30,448 bases of DNA. Origin: JAGTVG01 sp965365275 (lineage in GTDB: Bacteria > Bacteroidota > Bacteroidia > Cytophagales > Cyclobacteriaceae). Positions 1 to 8,709 of the stretch are shown piece after piece (within the stretch, counting starts at the first letter, position 1; each line of letters begins with the position of its first letter). The notes below the pieces were generated by a model that did not search any database, had not been told where the DNA came from, and was given only the letters and a program-made list of their open reading frames with translations. Both the position numbers and the translations under genes were made by a program. Location: the NCBI GenBank assembly GCA_965365275.1, contig CBDUBA010000050.1, forward strand, positions 1-30,448. The letters are read 5' to 3'.

Positions 1-1
1 A

Positions 2-853
2 CTTTTAAGTGAGGAAAGATTCAGTGAGGCTCTAAAAAAATATGATCAGGTTTTCGAACTATATGAATTTGTTTTTTTAAGAGATTACCAGGTAGCTGCT
101 CAGTTAGCCCTATACCTTGACGATAAAAACAAAGGATTTGATCTTTTAAGGAAAGGCATGGCGAGTGGTTGGGATTTAAAAGATATAAAGAAAAATGACT
201 ATCTGAAGCCATTTCGCGAGTATCCTGAGTGGGGTGCCATTGAGCAATCTTACAGCACTATTCACAGTCAATATGAAACCAGAATTGATTGGCAATTACG
301 AGAGGAAGTGCGACTTATGTTCAAAAAGGATCAGAAAAAAGCTATGGGCGCCTTATTTAGAATAGGGAACAAAGCTCAGGAAAAATATGGAACAAAGAAG
401 TTTGCTCCGCACAGCGAGAATCAGATGTTTGATCTTATCGATATATTGAATAAAGATGGTTATCCGGGAGAAAAAACAATAGGTAATGACTATTGGATGT
501 CTACAATTATCAGTCACCATAATTCCATATCCAAGGAATATGCCAGGAAAGACACTCTCTATAATTTCATTAAGCCAAAATTATTCAGAGCTATTGAAAA
601 TGGGGAGATGTCACCTTATGAATATGCCTTAATAGATGATTGGCGAAAAGCCGTGATATCAGAAAGAACCGTGCCGGGATATGGATTTTTAATCACTCCG
701 AAAAAATCTACCCTAATGGAAACCAATGAACTAAGGCAAAAAATAGGATTAAGATCTATAGAGCTACGTAATAAATTAGTTGAGGTGGAAAGAAAAACTG
801 GTATGGATTTTTATTTGCCAGATTGGATCAAAGGTGAAATTAAAATTGAATAA
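2..853 (+). CDS. DUF6624-like protein with TPR-like N-terminal part (5' end outside window)
   Basis: The reading frame is open from base 2, so the gene starts before the window; at least 283 codons are present and it ends at TAA 851-853. The visible N-terminal part (SEERFSEALKKYDQVFEL, then LLRKGMASGWDLKDIKK) reads like a degenerate tetratricopeptide helix pair. Such segments often precede a conserved C-terminal block in Bacteroidota hypothetical proteins. The C-terminal half resembles the DUF6624 pattern: GYPGEKTIG, then a His-His motif (ISHHN), then an Ala-Leu-x-Asp-Asp segment and a Gly-Tyr-Gly motif. No function is established for that family. The first ATG inside the window (158) lies in the middle of the domain and is not taken as the start. 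The family name is given from memory of the pattern and is only moderately certain. Confidence 0.6.
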   Translation, partial: LLSEERFSEALKKYDQVFELYEFVFLRDYQVAAQLALYLDDKNKGFDLLRKGMASGWDLKDIKKNDYLKPFREYPEWGAIEQSYSTIHSQYETRIDWQLREEVRLMFKKDQKKAMGALFRIGNKAQEKYGTKKFAPHSENQMFDLIDILNKDGYPGEKTIGNDYWMSTIISHHNSISKEYARKDTLYNFIKPKLFRAIENGEMSPYEYALIDDWRKAVISERTVPGYGFLITPKKSTLMETNELRQKIGLRSIELRNKLVEVERKTGMDFYLPDWIKGEIKIE

Positions 854-944
854 AATAATCGGATGACTATAGGATATATGATCCATTGCCTAAGCACAAC
901 AGATCATAGGCAGGACTGTTAAAATGCGTACTGATCCAAGTTCC

Positions 945-976
945 TTTGCATGACATTTACCCATTTACTATATTTA
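945..976 (+). promoter_or_regulatory. Bacteroidota-type promoter for the S9 peptidase gene
   Basis: A TTTG at 945-948 is followed after 20 bases by TATATTTA at 969-976. The known Bacteroidota consensus is a -33 TTTG (or TTG) and a -7 TAnnTTTG, so only the last base of the -7 box deviates. A start site near 983 would leave a leader of about 70 bases before the ATG at 1054. The same TTTG-N20-TATATTTA layout recurs at 25880-25911. Confidence 0.5.
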
Positions 977-1053
977 AGTGAACGATATTTTGAATTTAAT
1001 CCGGCACACCAATTTACCAACGAACGGTTATAACTAATTCTAAAAATGAAATT

Positions 1054-3093
1054 ATGAAAAGGATCGTAATGACTTATCTATTTATGTTTTTGATTTTTTT
1101 TACTAAGGCACAAGAGTTAAAGAACCCCACCTTCGAAGAAGTCATATCATTGAAATCAGCTTCTAATGCAATGATTTCACCAGATGGCAAACACGTAGTA
1201 TTCGTATTGACATCCACTGACTGGAAAGAGAACAGGTATGATAGCGAACTATGGCTTTCAAAAGATGGAAATGAGCCATTCCAACTAACTAATAATATAA
1301 AAAACAGCAGTAGTAATCCAAGGTGGTCACCGGATGGGGCATGGATTTCATTTATTTCCGACCGGGACAATAAAAACCAGCTCCACGTAATTCGGGTAGC
1401 GGGCGGAGAAGCATTCCCGATCACAAATTCCGAAACCGGTATCTCAAATTATGAATGGTCCCCGGATGGCAGTCAGATTGCATTCACCCAATCTGAAGAT
1501 AAATCAGATAGCGATGACAAAAGGGAAGAGAAATACGGAAGCTATGCTGTTGACGATGAGGAATACAGCCTACGCCAGCTTTATGTAATGGATTTTGATG
1601 CAGCTGAATTGAACCGCATGCCTAGTCCGCAACAATTGGAGGACTCCGTTTTCAAAGCCAGTCTGAAACCTACATTGTTGATGGATAGTGTTGATTTCAC
1701 TATCGGGAATTTCAAATGGTCGCCGGACGGGAAAAAGATCGCATTCAATCACCAGCCTGATCCTTTGATCAATTCGTTCTTCAAGTCGGATATTTCCATC
1801 TATGATATTGACACAGAAAACCATAGTGTACTTGTAAGCAATCCCAGTTTTGACGGGTTTGTCGATTGGTCTCCTGATGGAAAGTCGATCTTATATTTCT
1901 CGAACCTTGATGACACTACTTCGAATTACTACCTCAATACCCGGGTATTCTGTATAGGAATAGATGGTGAAAATAACAAGGAACTCGCAACTGCCTTTGA
2001 TGAGAACATTTCGCAGCTTCAATGGAATAGGAAAGGTATCTTTGGTGTCGCCTGGGAAAAAACAAAACGGATTATTGTGAAAATCGACCTTGAAAGTGGA
2101 AATGTAACTAAACTCTCAACGGGGCTGGACCGAATCTTCGGTATTTCCTTTTCAAAAGATGCGTCCCGATTAGCTTATATTGGCAACACAGATAATTCTC
2201 TCGGTGAGATCTTTATCAATGATACCGATCTGAAGTCTCCCACGCTACTAACCAATATGACGTCTCAGATCGGCGGATGGGCCTCCCTCGACAGTGAGGT
2301 CATCTCCTGGGAAAGTGAAGATGGTGCCGTCATCGAAGGAGTACTGCACAAACCAAAGGACTATGATCCTAACAGAAAATATCCATTGTTGGTGGCGATT
2401 CATGGTGGACCAACTGGCATCTCAACACCGGCACCTGTTTATTCCTATGTCTACCCGGCTATTCAATGGGTTAACAAAGGTGCCCTTATCCTCAGACCCA
2501 ACTACAGGGGATCGGCAGGTTACGGTGAGGAATTCAGGTCACTAAATGTAAAAAACCTGGGCGTAGGCGATGCCTGGGATGTGCTGTCCGGTGTCAAATA
2601 CCTGGAAGAACAGGGCCTTATTGACGGGGACAGTCTGGGATGCATGGGCTGGAGCCAGGGCGGATATATCTCAGCTTTTCTCACAACCAACTCTCAAAAG
2701 TTTAAAGCCATTTCAGTTGGTGCTGGGATATCCAACTGGATGACCTATTATGTGAATACCGATATCCATCCTTTTACCCGACAGTACCTGAAAGATACCC
2801 CCTGGTCAAATAAACAGATCTACGAACTGACGTCTCCGATGACGAATATAAACAATGCTTCAACCCCAACGCTGATCCAGCACGGTGAGTTTGATCGACG
2901 TGTACCTATTGCAAATGGATATGAACTGGTTCAAGGCCTGAGAGATGTGGGTGTTGAAACAGAGTTGATCGTGTACAAAGGTTTTGGTCACGGCATCTCC
3001 AAACCAAAAGAACGCCTGGCTGCCACATGGCATAACTGGCAATGGTTTGCAAAGTATATCTGGGGTGAAGAAATTGAACTTCCTGAAAATTAA
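1054..3093 (+). CDS. Secreted S9-family peptidase (prolyl oligopeptidase / acylaminoacyl-peptidase type)
   Basis: This 679-residue serine peptidase should release short peptides outside the cytoplasm. Residues 1-19 form a signal peptide ending in TKAQ. Residues of about 30-400 form a beta-propeller with repeated PD40/WD40-like motifs (SPDGKHVVF, SPDGAWISF, SPDGSQIAF, SPDGKKIAF, SPDGKSILYF). The C-terminal alpha/beta-hydrolase domain (about 410-679) has the nucleophile Ser534 in GWSQGGY, Asp614 in GEFDRRVP and His646 in GFGHG, the order and spacing expected for S9. An HGGPT motif upstream fits the oxyanion loop. The length is normal for the family. The gene stands alone with its own promoter upstream and a hairpin downstream. 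Whether it acts as a dipeptidyl-peptidase, an acylaminoacyl-peptidase or an oligopeptidase cannot be told from sequence alone. Confidence 0.93.
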   Translation: MKRIVMTYLFMFLIFFTKAQELKNPTFEEVISLKSASNAMISPDGKHVVFVLTSTDWKENRYDSELWLSKDGNEPFQLTNNIKNSSSNPRWSPDGAWISFISDRDNKNQLHVIRVAGGEAFPITNSETGISNYEWSPDGSQIAFTQSEDKSDSDDKREEKYGSYAVDDEEYSLRQLYVMDFDAAELNRMPSPQQLEDSVFKASLKPTLLMDSVDFTIGNFKWSPDGKKIAFNHQPDPLINSFFKSDISIYDIDTENHSVLVSNPSFDGFVDWSPDGKSILYFSNLDDTTSNYYLNTRVFCIGIDGENNKELATAFDENISQLQWNRKGIFGVAWEKTKRIIVKIDLESGNVTKLSTGLDRIFGISFSKDASRLAYIGNTDNSLGEIFINDTDLKSPTLLTNMTSQIGGWASLDSEVISWESEDGAVIEGVLHKPKDYDPNRKYPLLVAIHGGPTGISTPAPVYSYVYPAIQWVNKGALILRPNYRGSAGYGEEFRSLNVKNLGVGDAWDVLSGVKYLEEQGLIDGDSLGCMGWSQGGYISAFLTTNSQKFKAISVGAGISNWMTYYVNTDIHPFTRQYLKDTPWSNKQIYELTSPMTNINNASTPTLIQHGEFDRRVPIANGYELVQGLRDVGVETELIVYKGFGHGISKPKERLAATWHNWQWFAKYIWGEEIELPEN

Positions 3094-3112
3094 ATAAGTC
3101 AAAACAATTAAT

Positions 3113-3132
3113 AGAGCATTGAAGTGCTCTTT
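3113..3132 (+). terminator. Possible terminator hairpin after the S9 peptidase
   Basis: AGAGCA and TGCTCT form a 6-bp stem around a 6-base loop (3113-3130), followed by only two T residues and then A-rich sequence. It lies 20 bases after the stop codon. The T tract is short, so termination is plausible but not strong. The end of the hairpin overlaps the 20-bp palindrome at 3129-3148. Confidence 0.35.
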
Positions 3133-3148
3133 AAAAGTACTTTTAAAG
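3129..3148. repeat. Perfect 20-bp palindrome upstream of the first cyclase gene
   Basis: CTTTAAAAGTACTTTTAAAG is its own reverse complement over all 20 bases. It starts 69 bases upstream of the cyclase ATG (3198). It could be a binding site for a dimeric regulator, or together with the preceding hairpin part of a transcription stop. No copy was seen upstream of the second cyclase at 11057. Confidence 0.5.
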
Positions 3149-3197
3149 GTCATATGAAAATATATTATAGCGCTTAAAGTATACCTTTTACCGGATT

Positions 3198-5132
3198 ATG
3201 TCTTACACACGAAAACTTGTCACCATTATGTTTACCGACATTGTTGGTTATACAAGTTTGATGCAAAGAAGCGAATCAGAAGCGATCAAACTAAGGGACC
3301 GTCACAGGGAGGTGTTTGAGGCGCTTCACCAATCTCATCGAGGCAATATAATCCAATATTTTGGAGATGGAACACTAAGTTATTTTGAGCGTACGGGGGA
3401 TGCTGTCCGCTGTGCTATTGAAATTCAGAGGCAGCTGAAAAAAGATCCGGAAGTGCCCTTAAGGATAGGTATACACCTCGGAGATATCATATTGACTGAT
3501 ACAGATATCATTGGCGATGCCGTAAACATAGCTTCCAGGATTGAATCATTGGGAACCGCCGGTGCGGTGCTCGTTTCACAAAAGATAGTTGAGGAAATAA
3601 AAAGCCAGGATAATATTCCTAGTCAATTCCTGGGTGATTTTCATTTCAAGAATGACGCCCACCCACGTAGTATTTATGCGATCTCAGCACCCGGGATTCT
3701 TGTACCACAACCAAATCAACTTTCCGGAAAGCTTGAAAAAAAGGCTCGAAAGGAAGGTATTGAATCACTTGCTGTTTTACCCTTTGATAATAATACGGGA
3801 GAGGAACATCAGGACTTCATGGTTGCGGGTATTCATGATAACCTGATCACTGCCGTATCGCGTATCGGTTCGCTAAGGGTTATCTCAAAGACTTCAACCC
3901 TGATCTATAAAAATTCCAGGAAGACCATATCCGAAATTGCCAAGGAACTCCGCGTTGATGCGATTATAGAAGGCTCTGTATCAAAACGAGACAATAACAT
4001 CCTGCTCAATATACAGTTACTTAGAGCTTTACCTGAAGAAGATCATATATGGGCGGAAGTTTATGATCGTCCAATGGAGGATATATTTTCTCTTTTAAAT
4101 GAAATTACCCAGACCATCTCCGGAAAGATAGACCTGTTGCTTACACCAAAAGAATCTGAAAGATTGTCAAGCCATGACCAGGTCAATCCGGAAGCATATC
4201 AGGCTTACCTGAAAGGGATATTCCATGTGGAGAGACTATCGTATGAGTCATTAAAAATCAGTATGGACTATTTGCAAAAGGCGATATCCCTGGACCCATC
4301 GTTTGCACCTGCTTATTCCGGTATTGCACGATCCCTGATGTCACAGGTACAAATGGGATTTATGCCTCCCCCTGAAGCAATGCCCAAGATCTATCAAAAC
4401 ATTCATAAATCACTCAGCATTGATCCTGATTTTGCGGAAGCTCATTTTGCAAAGGGGGCTTTGCATGCCTGGGTTGAGTGGAACTGGGAACATAGTGAGG
4501 TCGAATTTTTATTGGCATTTGATATTGCCCCGAATTACTCAATTGGCCGTGCCTATTATGGGCATTTATTAATGCTTCAGAAACGTTTTGAGGAGGCTTT
4601 AGAAAACGTGAACAGAGCCCTGGAAATAGACCCCAATAGTGCATTGGTCCTGGCCTTGTCAGCAAAAGTATTTTATGGCGACGGTCAAATACAGCGCGGC
4701 CTGGAGCTGGCAAAGAGATCATTTCAAATCGATCCCGATAATATTTCTTTGCTAAGAAACATGGACATGTGCTATTATAGACTTGGAGATTACGATCAAT
4801 CGATTGAAATTCAAAAAAGAATCCTGAAAAGAGAGACGGAATCGCTTAAAGCACTTGAGGCTGGTTATGTCGGCAAAGACTATAAACATGCCATGCTTGA
4901 ACTTGCCCGTGCCAAGGAAAAGCTAAGTAATCAGCAGTTTATTCCTCCGGCCTGGGTGGCTATTGCATACAATAGAGCTGGGATGTATGAAGATGCTATT
5001 AGATGGTTGGAACGCGGGTTTCAAATGCATGACCAGGATATGCCCTATATATTCATCATGCATGAATTTGAACAGTTGAAGCAGGATGAACGATTTCAGA
5101 GGATTGCACAAAAAATAGGTGTTCCCTTATAA
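3198..5132 (+). CDS. Class III adenylate/guanylate cyclase with TolB-like and TPR regions
   Basis: This 644-residue protein, apparently soluble (no signal peptide or membrane span), should make a cyclic nucleotide from ATP or GTP. The cyclase homology domain occupies about 1-160, with metal-binding Asp14 (MFTDIVGYT) and Asp57 (FGDGT). The transition-state pair is present as Asn110 and Arg114 in VNIASR, and the substrate-contacting Asp103 is in place. The Lys that normally sits three residues before GD and reads adenine is Gln53 here (IIQYFGDG). Residues of about 188-310 match the TolB-like region common in such proteins (ESLAVLPFDNNTGEE, ISKTS, EGSV, HIWAEVYDR). From about 330 to the end there are TPR helices, presumably a protein-interaction or sensing part. 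A paralogue of the same architecture is encoded at 11057-12988. The ATG at 3198 gives the normal N-terminus directly before the TDIVGYT motif. Confidence 0.9.
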   Translation: MSYTRKLVTIMFTDIVGYTSLMQRSESEAIKLRDRHREVFEALHQSHRGNIIQYFGDGTLSYFERTGDAVRCAIEIQRQLKKDPEVPLRIGIHLGDIILTDTDIIGDAVNIASRIESLGTAGAVLVSQKIVEEIKSQDNIPSQFLGDFHFKNDAHPRSIYAISAPGILVPQPNQLSGKLEKKARKEGIESLAVLPFDNNTGEEHQDFMVAGIHDNLITAVSRIGSLRVISKTSTLIYKNSRKTISEIAKELRVDAIIEGSVSKRDNNILLNIQLLRALPEEDHIWAEVYDRPMEDIFSLLNEITQTISGKIDLLLTPKESERLSSHDQVNPEAYQAYLKGIFHVERLSYESLKISMDYLQKAISLDPSFAPAYSGIARSLMSQVQMGFMPPPEAMPKIYQNIHKSLSIDPDFAEAHFAKGALHAWVEWNWEHSEVEFLLAFDIAPNYSIGRAYYGHLLMLQKRFEEALENVNRALEIDPNSALVLALSAKVFYGDGQIQRGLELAKRSFQIDPDNISLLRNMDMCYYRLGDYDQSIEIQKRILKRETESLKALEAGYVGKDYKHAMLELARAKEKLSNQQFIPPAWVAIAYNRAGMYEDAIRWLERGFQMHDQDMPYIFIMHEFEQLKQDERFQRIAQKIGVPL

Positions 5133-5276
5133 TAATTGAAAATCCTCTGAATAAAATCCGTAATTAATACATAAATTCTATTCAATCGGACTTCTGTATT
5201 AAGTAAATAAGGAAATTAATAGACCAATGCCAGTTTCTAATAGACGAACGGCATTTTATATTCTATCCTTATTAGA

Positions 5277-5284
5277 TAATTTTG
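5277..5284 (+). promoter_or_regulatory. -7 box (TAATTTTG) of a Bacteroidota promoter
   Basis: TAATTTTG matches TAnnTTTG exactly, with a TTTTA stretch 18 bases upstream as a weak -33 element. It lies 24 bases before the ATG of the membrane esterase, so the leader would be short. The rest of the 176-base gap (5133-5308) holds an AT-rich inverted repeat, TTAATACA at 5164-5171 with TGTATTAA at 5195-5202. Confidence 0.45.
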
Positions 5285-5308
5285 AAGCTGTAAAAAACAA
5301 TAAAAGAA

Positions 5309-6760
5309 ATGCAAAATTTAGAATTGGTTCTGATCATTATATCAACTGTTTACATCCTGTTTTATAGATCGATAAACAAAAAAGTCAATAAGACTTATAT
5401 AATTGGTCTATTGGTAGTCATTCTTGCTGTTCATCTTTTATTTGAAGGATATAGGATACAAATGATCCCGGGGTATATTCTTTGGCTGATAGCTTTAATT
5501 ACAGCCTTTCTAAAACCTGATCAAAAATCATCAGTTGTAATCAGAGTTTTAAAGATCCTGGGTTTAGTAGTCATTTTAACCATATCCGTCATATTCCCAT
5601 CCATATTCCCGGTATTTGACTTACCTCAACCAACTGGTCCATATTTAGTGGGGACAAAAGATATACAACTTGAACTTGATAGAGATGAGGTAATTACTGC
5701 CGATAATTCGGATAAACGAACCTTAATGATAAAAGCATGGTATCCGTCCAACGAGAACGGTGGCGAAAAGGATCTTTATATTGATAAAGGAGGCAGAAAT
5801 GGGTTTGCCAGGAAATATGGCCTCCCGGCTTCAATATTTAATTATCTGGATAAAATAGAAACGCACGTTTATAAAAACGTTGAGATTGCCGATGAAACAT
5901 TCCCTGTTCTTATATTCTCACACGGCTATAACTCAAAAGCGAATGGATATTACGCCTTATTATCAGAGCTGGTAAGCCATGGATATGTAGTGTTCTCCTT
6001 AAACCATACCTATGAAAGCACGGGATCAACATTCCCGGATGGGAGGGAGGTTTATTTCGATTATGACTATGCCTCACAAATTGAATCGGGAACATTTGAA
6101 ACCGTTCAGCCGGCGATACAGTCATTTAAGGATGATCTGTCATTTGAGGAACGACATCCTATTGTCAGAGAGGCGCTGACAACATATTTTGTTAAAGATA
6201 TGGTAGAACGCTGGGCTCTAGACATTGTGGATGTTGTAAGTCAGCTGGAAAAATGGAATAGCGAAGGTTTTTATAAGGGCAGACTGGATCTGGCGAATGT
6301 AGGTGTATTCGGACATTCCAGGGGAGGAGGCGCTGCCGGGGAAGCCCTGATAATTGATGGCAGAATTAAAGCGGGTGCAAACGTTGATGGCGTTCAATGG
6401 GGTCAAATCGTTGATACTGTTTTTCAGAAGCCTTTTCTTTTCATTTCTGCTGATTGGCCTGCAGAGCATGAGGATTTAAATCAACATGCTTATGTGAATA
6501 AGAGCACTTCCTACTTTTATGAAAGTATGATTCTTAAATCGGCACATAGTAATTTCATGGATATACCTTTTATGATCCCACTAAAAGCTTTAAGCCTTGC
6601 AGGAGAAATTGATCCTGATCTGGCTATTGAAATATCTGGTGAGCTGATTACTTCTTTCTTTGACAAACATTTAAAGCATGAAGATGTAGATATTAATTTG
6701 TTGAATTCAGAATATGAAATGCTTGAACTAAATGTCTTCGAGGGAGATTCCATAAATTAA
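5309..6760 (+). CDS. Membrane-anchored PAF-acetylhydrolase-like esterase
   Basis: The 483-residue protein starts with four predicted membrane helices (about 3-19, 30-46, 52-68, 79-98) and continues as an alpha/beta-hydrolase. The nucleophile is Ser337 in GHSRGG. Asp360 in GANVDG lies 23 residues later and His413 in SAHSNF 76 residues later. That is nearly the triad spacing of plasma platelet-activating-factor acetylhydrolase (Ser273, Asp296, His351). A His-Gly-Tyr at 205-207 after a hydrophobic strand fits the oxyanion loop. The family cleaves short acyl chains from phospholipids or acts as a general carboxylesterase; the natural substrate here is unknown. The membrane part suggests the catalytic domain is tethered to the inner membrane. 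The side it faces is not certain. The gene is monocistronic, with no partner in the neighbourhood that explains its role. Confidence 0.82.
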   Translation: MQNLELVLIIISTVYILFYRSINKKVNKTYIIGLLVVILAVHLLFEGYRIQMIPGYILWLIALITAFLKPDQKSSVVIRVLKILGLVVILTISVIFPSIFPVFDLPQPTGPYLVGTKDIQLELDRDEVITADNSDKRTLMIKAWYPSNENGGEKDLYIDKGGRNGFARKYGLPASIFNYLDKIETHVYKNVEIADETFPVLIFSHGYNSKANGYYALLSELVSHGYVVFSLNHTYESTGSTFPDGREVYFDYDYASQIESGTFETVQPAIQSFKDDLSFEERHPIVREALTTYFVKDMVERWALDIVDVVSQLEKWNSEGFYKGRLDLANVGVFGHSRGGGAAGEALIIDGRIKAGANVDGVQWGQIVDTVFQKPFLFISADWPAEHEDLNQHAYVNKSTSYFYESMILKSAHSNFMDIPFMIPLKALSLAGEIDPDLAIEISGELITSFFDKHLKHEDVDINLLNSEYEMLELNVFEGDSIN

Positions 6761-6889
6761 TCGGGGAACTGATCTCAAAAATCCTACTACTTTATGAAAT
6801 TCAGATACCATTAAATAAGGTATTGGTGAACAATGGGTAGCTGTAATGGCAGATTAGTTGAATATACAGGCTTGAAACCTTTAAAGACG

Positions 6890-7381
6890 CTAAACGCTTA
6901 ATTTCTTTGATTTGTTAATAACTTGTTCCCTGAGGCTTGCCTTGTATTCAATTATCTTCTCTCTAACCTGGGTGTTTGAACCTGATATTATCTGTGCTGC
7001 TAGAATTCCTGCATTTTTTGCCCCGTTCAGGGCAACGGTGGCAACAGGAACCCCACCGGGCATTTGCAAAATTGAAAGCACTGAATCCCAGCCGTCAATA
7101 GAATTGCTTGATTTAATCGGAACTCCGATAATTGGTAAAGGGGATATGGCCGCGATCATGCCGGGAAGATGTGCAGCGCCGCCTGCACCTGCAATGATTG
7201 CCTCAATTCCTCTCTTATGGGCATTTGACGCAAAATCATATAATTTTTCCGGTGTCCGGTGTGCGGAAACTATATCGATTTCATAGTCAATATCAAATTT
7301 TTCAAGCATTTCAGCCGCTTGCTTCATAACGGGCATGTCAGAGTCAGAACCCATGACAATACTTACTAATTTTTTTTTCAT
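6890..7381 (-). CDS. purE: N5-carboxyaminoimidazole ribonucleotide mutase (PurE)
   Basis: PurE moves the carboxyl group of N5-CAIR to carbon 4 to give CAIR in de novo purine synthesis, in the cytoplasm. At 163 residues it has the normal length. The signature elements are GSDSD (11-15) for the phosphate and ribose, SAHRTP (39-44) with the catalytic His41, and GAGGAAHLPG (65-74). Its start codon overlaps the purK stop by four bases (ATGA, 7378-7381), so the two are translated as a coupled pair. The presence of purK makes this the class I mutase rather than the class II carboxylase. The C-terminus is lysine-rich, like that of many Bacteroidota homologues. Confidence 0.97.
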   Translation of the reverse strand: MKKKLVSIVMGSDSDMPVMKQAAEMLEKFDIDYEIDIVSAHRTPEKLYDFASNAHKRGIEAIIAGAGGAAHLPGMIAAISPLPIIGVPIKSSNSIDGWDSVLSILQMPGGVPVATVALNGAKNAGILAAQIISGSNTQVREKIIEYKASLREQVINKSKKLSV

Positions 7382-8532
7382 GATTTTACCTTGATTAATT
7401 TTTTCACTTTATCCGCTTTAGCAAGCGCAGAATCCATCGTGGTGGATAATACTGTAATATGACCCATTTTTCTGAATGGTTTGGTTATTTTCTTTCCATA
7501 AAGATGAACCTTAACGCCCTCAATACCCATACTTTCAGTTAATCCTTCGTACTTTACCGGACCTTCATACCCTTCTGAACCTAAAATATTTATCATAACA
7601 GCGGGAAGTTTAAGCATAGTACTTCCCAGAGGCAGGTTAAAGATGGCACGCAGGTGCTGTTCAAATTGAGAGGTTACGATGCTTTCGATCGTATGATGAC
7701 CACTATTATGCGTCCGGGGTGCCACTTCATTTACAATAACTTCTCCTTTAGTATCAATAAAAAATTCAACCGCAAGCAAACCCTGCATATTCAACTCCTC
7801 CATAATTTTGCGTGTAATTTGAGTGGCTTTTTCTGAATGTTTTGTTGTAATTGTTGACGGACAGATCAATTTATCCACAAGGTTAGCATGGGGATCAAAA
7901 GCCATTTCAACTACCGGATAGCATTTGATTTCTCCCCTTTTATTTCGGGCGGCAATAACGGCTACTTCCTTTAGAATGCTGACTTTATCTTCAATGACGG
8001 ATGGTCCATCGAGTAATTTATGCAATTCGCTTGGATTATTAATAACAGCAACTCCACGTCCATCATACCCTCCTTTCCTTAATTTCTGCACAAATGGTAG
8101 TTTTATTTCACCTTTTTCAATCCCACTCTTAATATCCGAACTGTTGTTATAAATTTTAAAAGGTGCTGTGGGAATGTTATGTTCCTGATAAAATTCTTTC
8201 TGCTTTCCTTTATCCTGAATTAATTCAAGAATTTCAGGATCGGGTAGAATTTTGTGTCCTTCAGATTTAAGTTTTTTTAAAGCTTCTATATTGATGTTTT
8301 CAATTTCATAGGTCAACAGATCAACCATCTTCCCGAAATTGTATACCGATTCAAAATCTGCATTACTACCCTTAACGATATGTGATGCAATGCTGCTTGC
8401 CGGGCAATTTTCATCCTTGTCCAAAACATAGGTTATTACATCCCATTTACTGGCCTCCTGAATTAACATTTTACCAAGTTGTCCACCGGCAATGATTCCT
8501 AATTTAAAGTTTGATGTTACCAGTCTTTCCAT
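7378..8532 (-). CDS. purK: N5-carboxyaminoimidazole ribonucleotide synthase (PurK)
   Basis: PurK is an ATP-grasp enzyme that carboxylates AIR with bicarbonate and ATP to N5-CAIR, the substrate of PurE encoded just downstream. The 384-residue protein has the N-terminal nucleotide motif AGGQLGKM (15-22; the family usually has GGGQLG). It also has the ATP-grasp glycine loop KGGYDGRG (153-160) and the metal- and ATP-binding segment NEVAPRTHNSGHHT (268-281). Length and order fit the family. It is the first gene of a two-gene operon. The other purine genes are not in the window, as is usual for scattered purine loci in Bacteroidota. No clear promoter box is seen in the 8533-8709 gap, which carries no gene. 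Confidence 0.96.
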   Translation of the reverse strand: MERLVTSNFKLGIIAGGQLGKMLIQEASKWDVITYVLDKDENCPASSIASHIVKGSNADFESVYNFGKMVDLLTYEIENINIEALKKLKSEGHKILPDPEILELIQDKGKQKEFYQEHNIPTAPFKIYNNSSDIKSGIEKGEIKLPFVQKLRKGGYDGRGVAVINNPSELHKLLDGPSVIEDKVSILKEVAVIAARNKRGEIKCYPVVEMAFDPHANLVDKLICPSTITTKHSEKATQITRKIMEELNMQGLLAVEFFIDTKGEVIVNEVAPRTHNSGHHTIESIVTSQFEQHLRAIFNLPLGSTMLKLPAVMINILGSEGYEGPVKYEGLTESMGIEGVKVHLYGKKITKPFRKMGHITVLSTTMDSALAKADKVKKLIKVKS

Positions 8533-8709
8533 ATATTGATCTCTATTGGCTTTTTTGAATTTTGTTGGCTAACGGTCCAGGGCTATGCACAAGGCCGATT
8601 CAATTGTCTAAGATAATATCGTAACTATATAAAAACTAAAAAAAAGTAGAAAGGTTATTGTCCCGTTATCTGGATCAGGGCAATGAGCGACTTACTACAT
8701 TGAGACGGC

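Noticed and set aside
3182..3189. TACCTTTT as a -7 box for the first cyclase gene
   Set aside because: It lies only nine bases from the ATG, with no TTTG at the right distance upstream.
6912..7286. A 124-codon plus-strand open frame opposite purE
   Set aside because: PurE on the minus strand has all catalytic motifs; the plus-strand translation shows no domain-like features.
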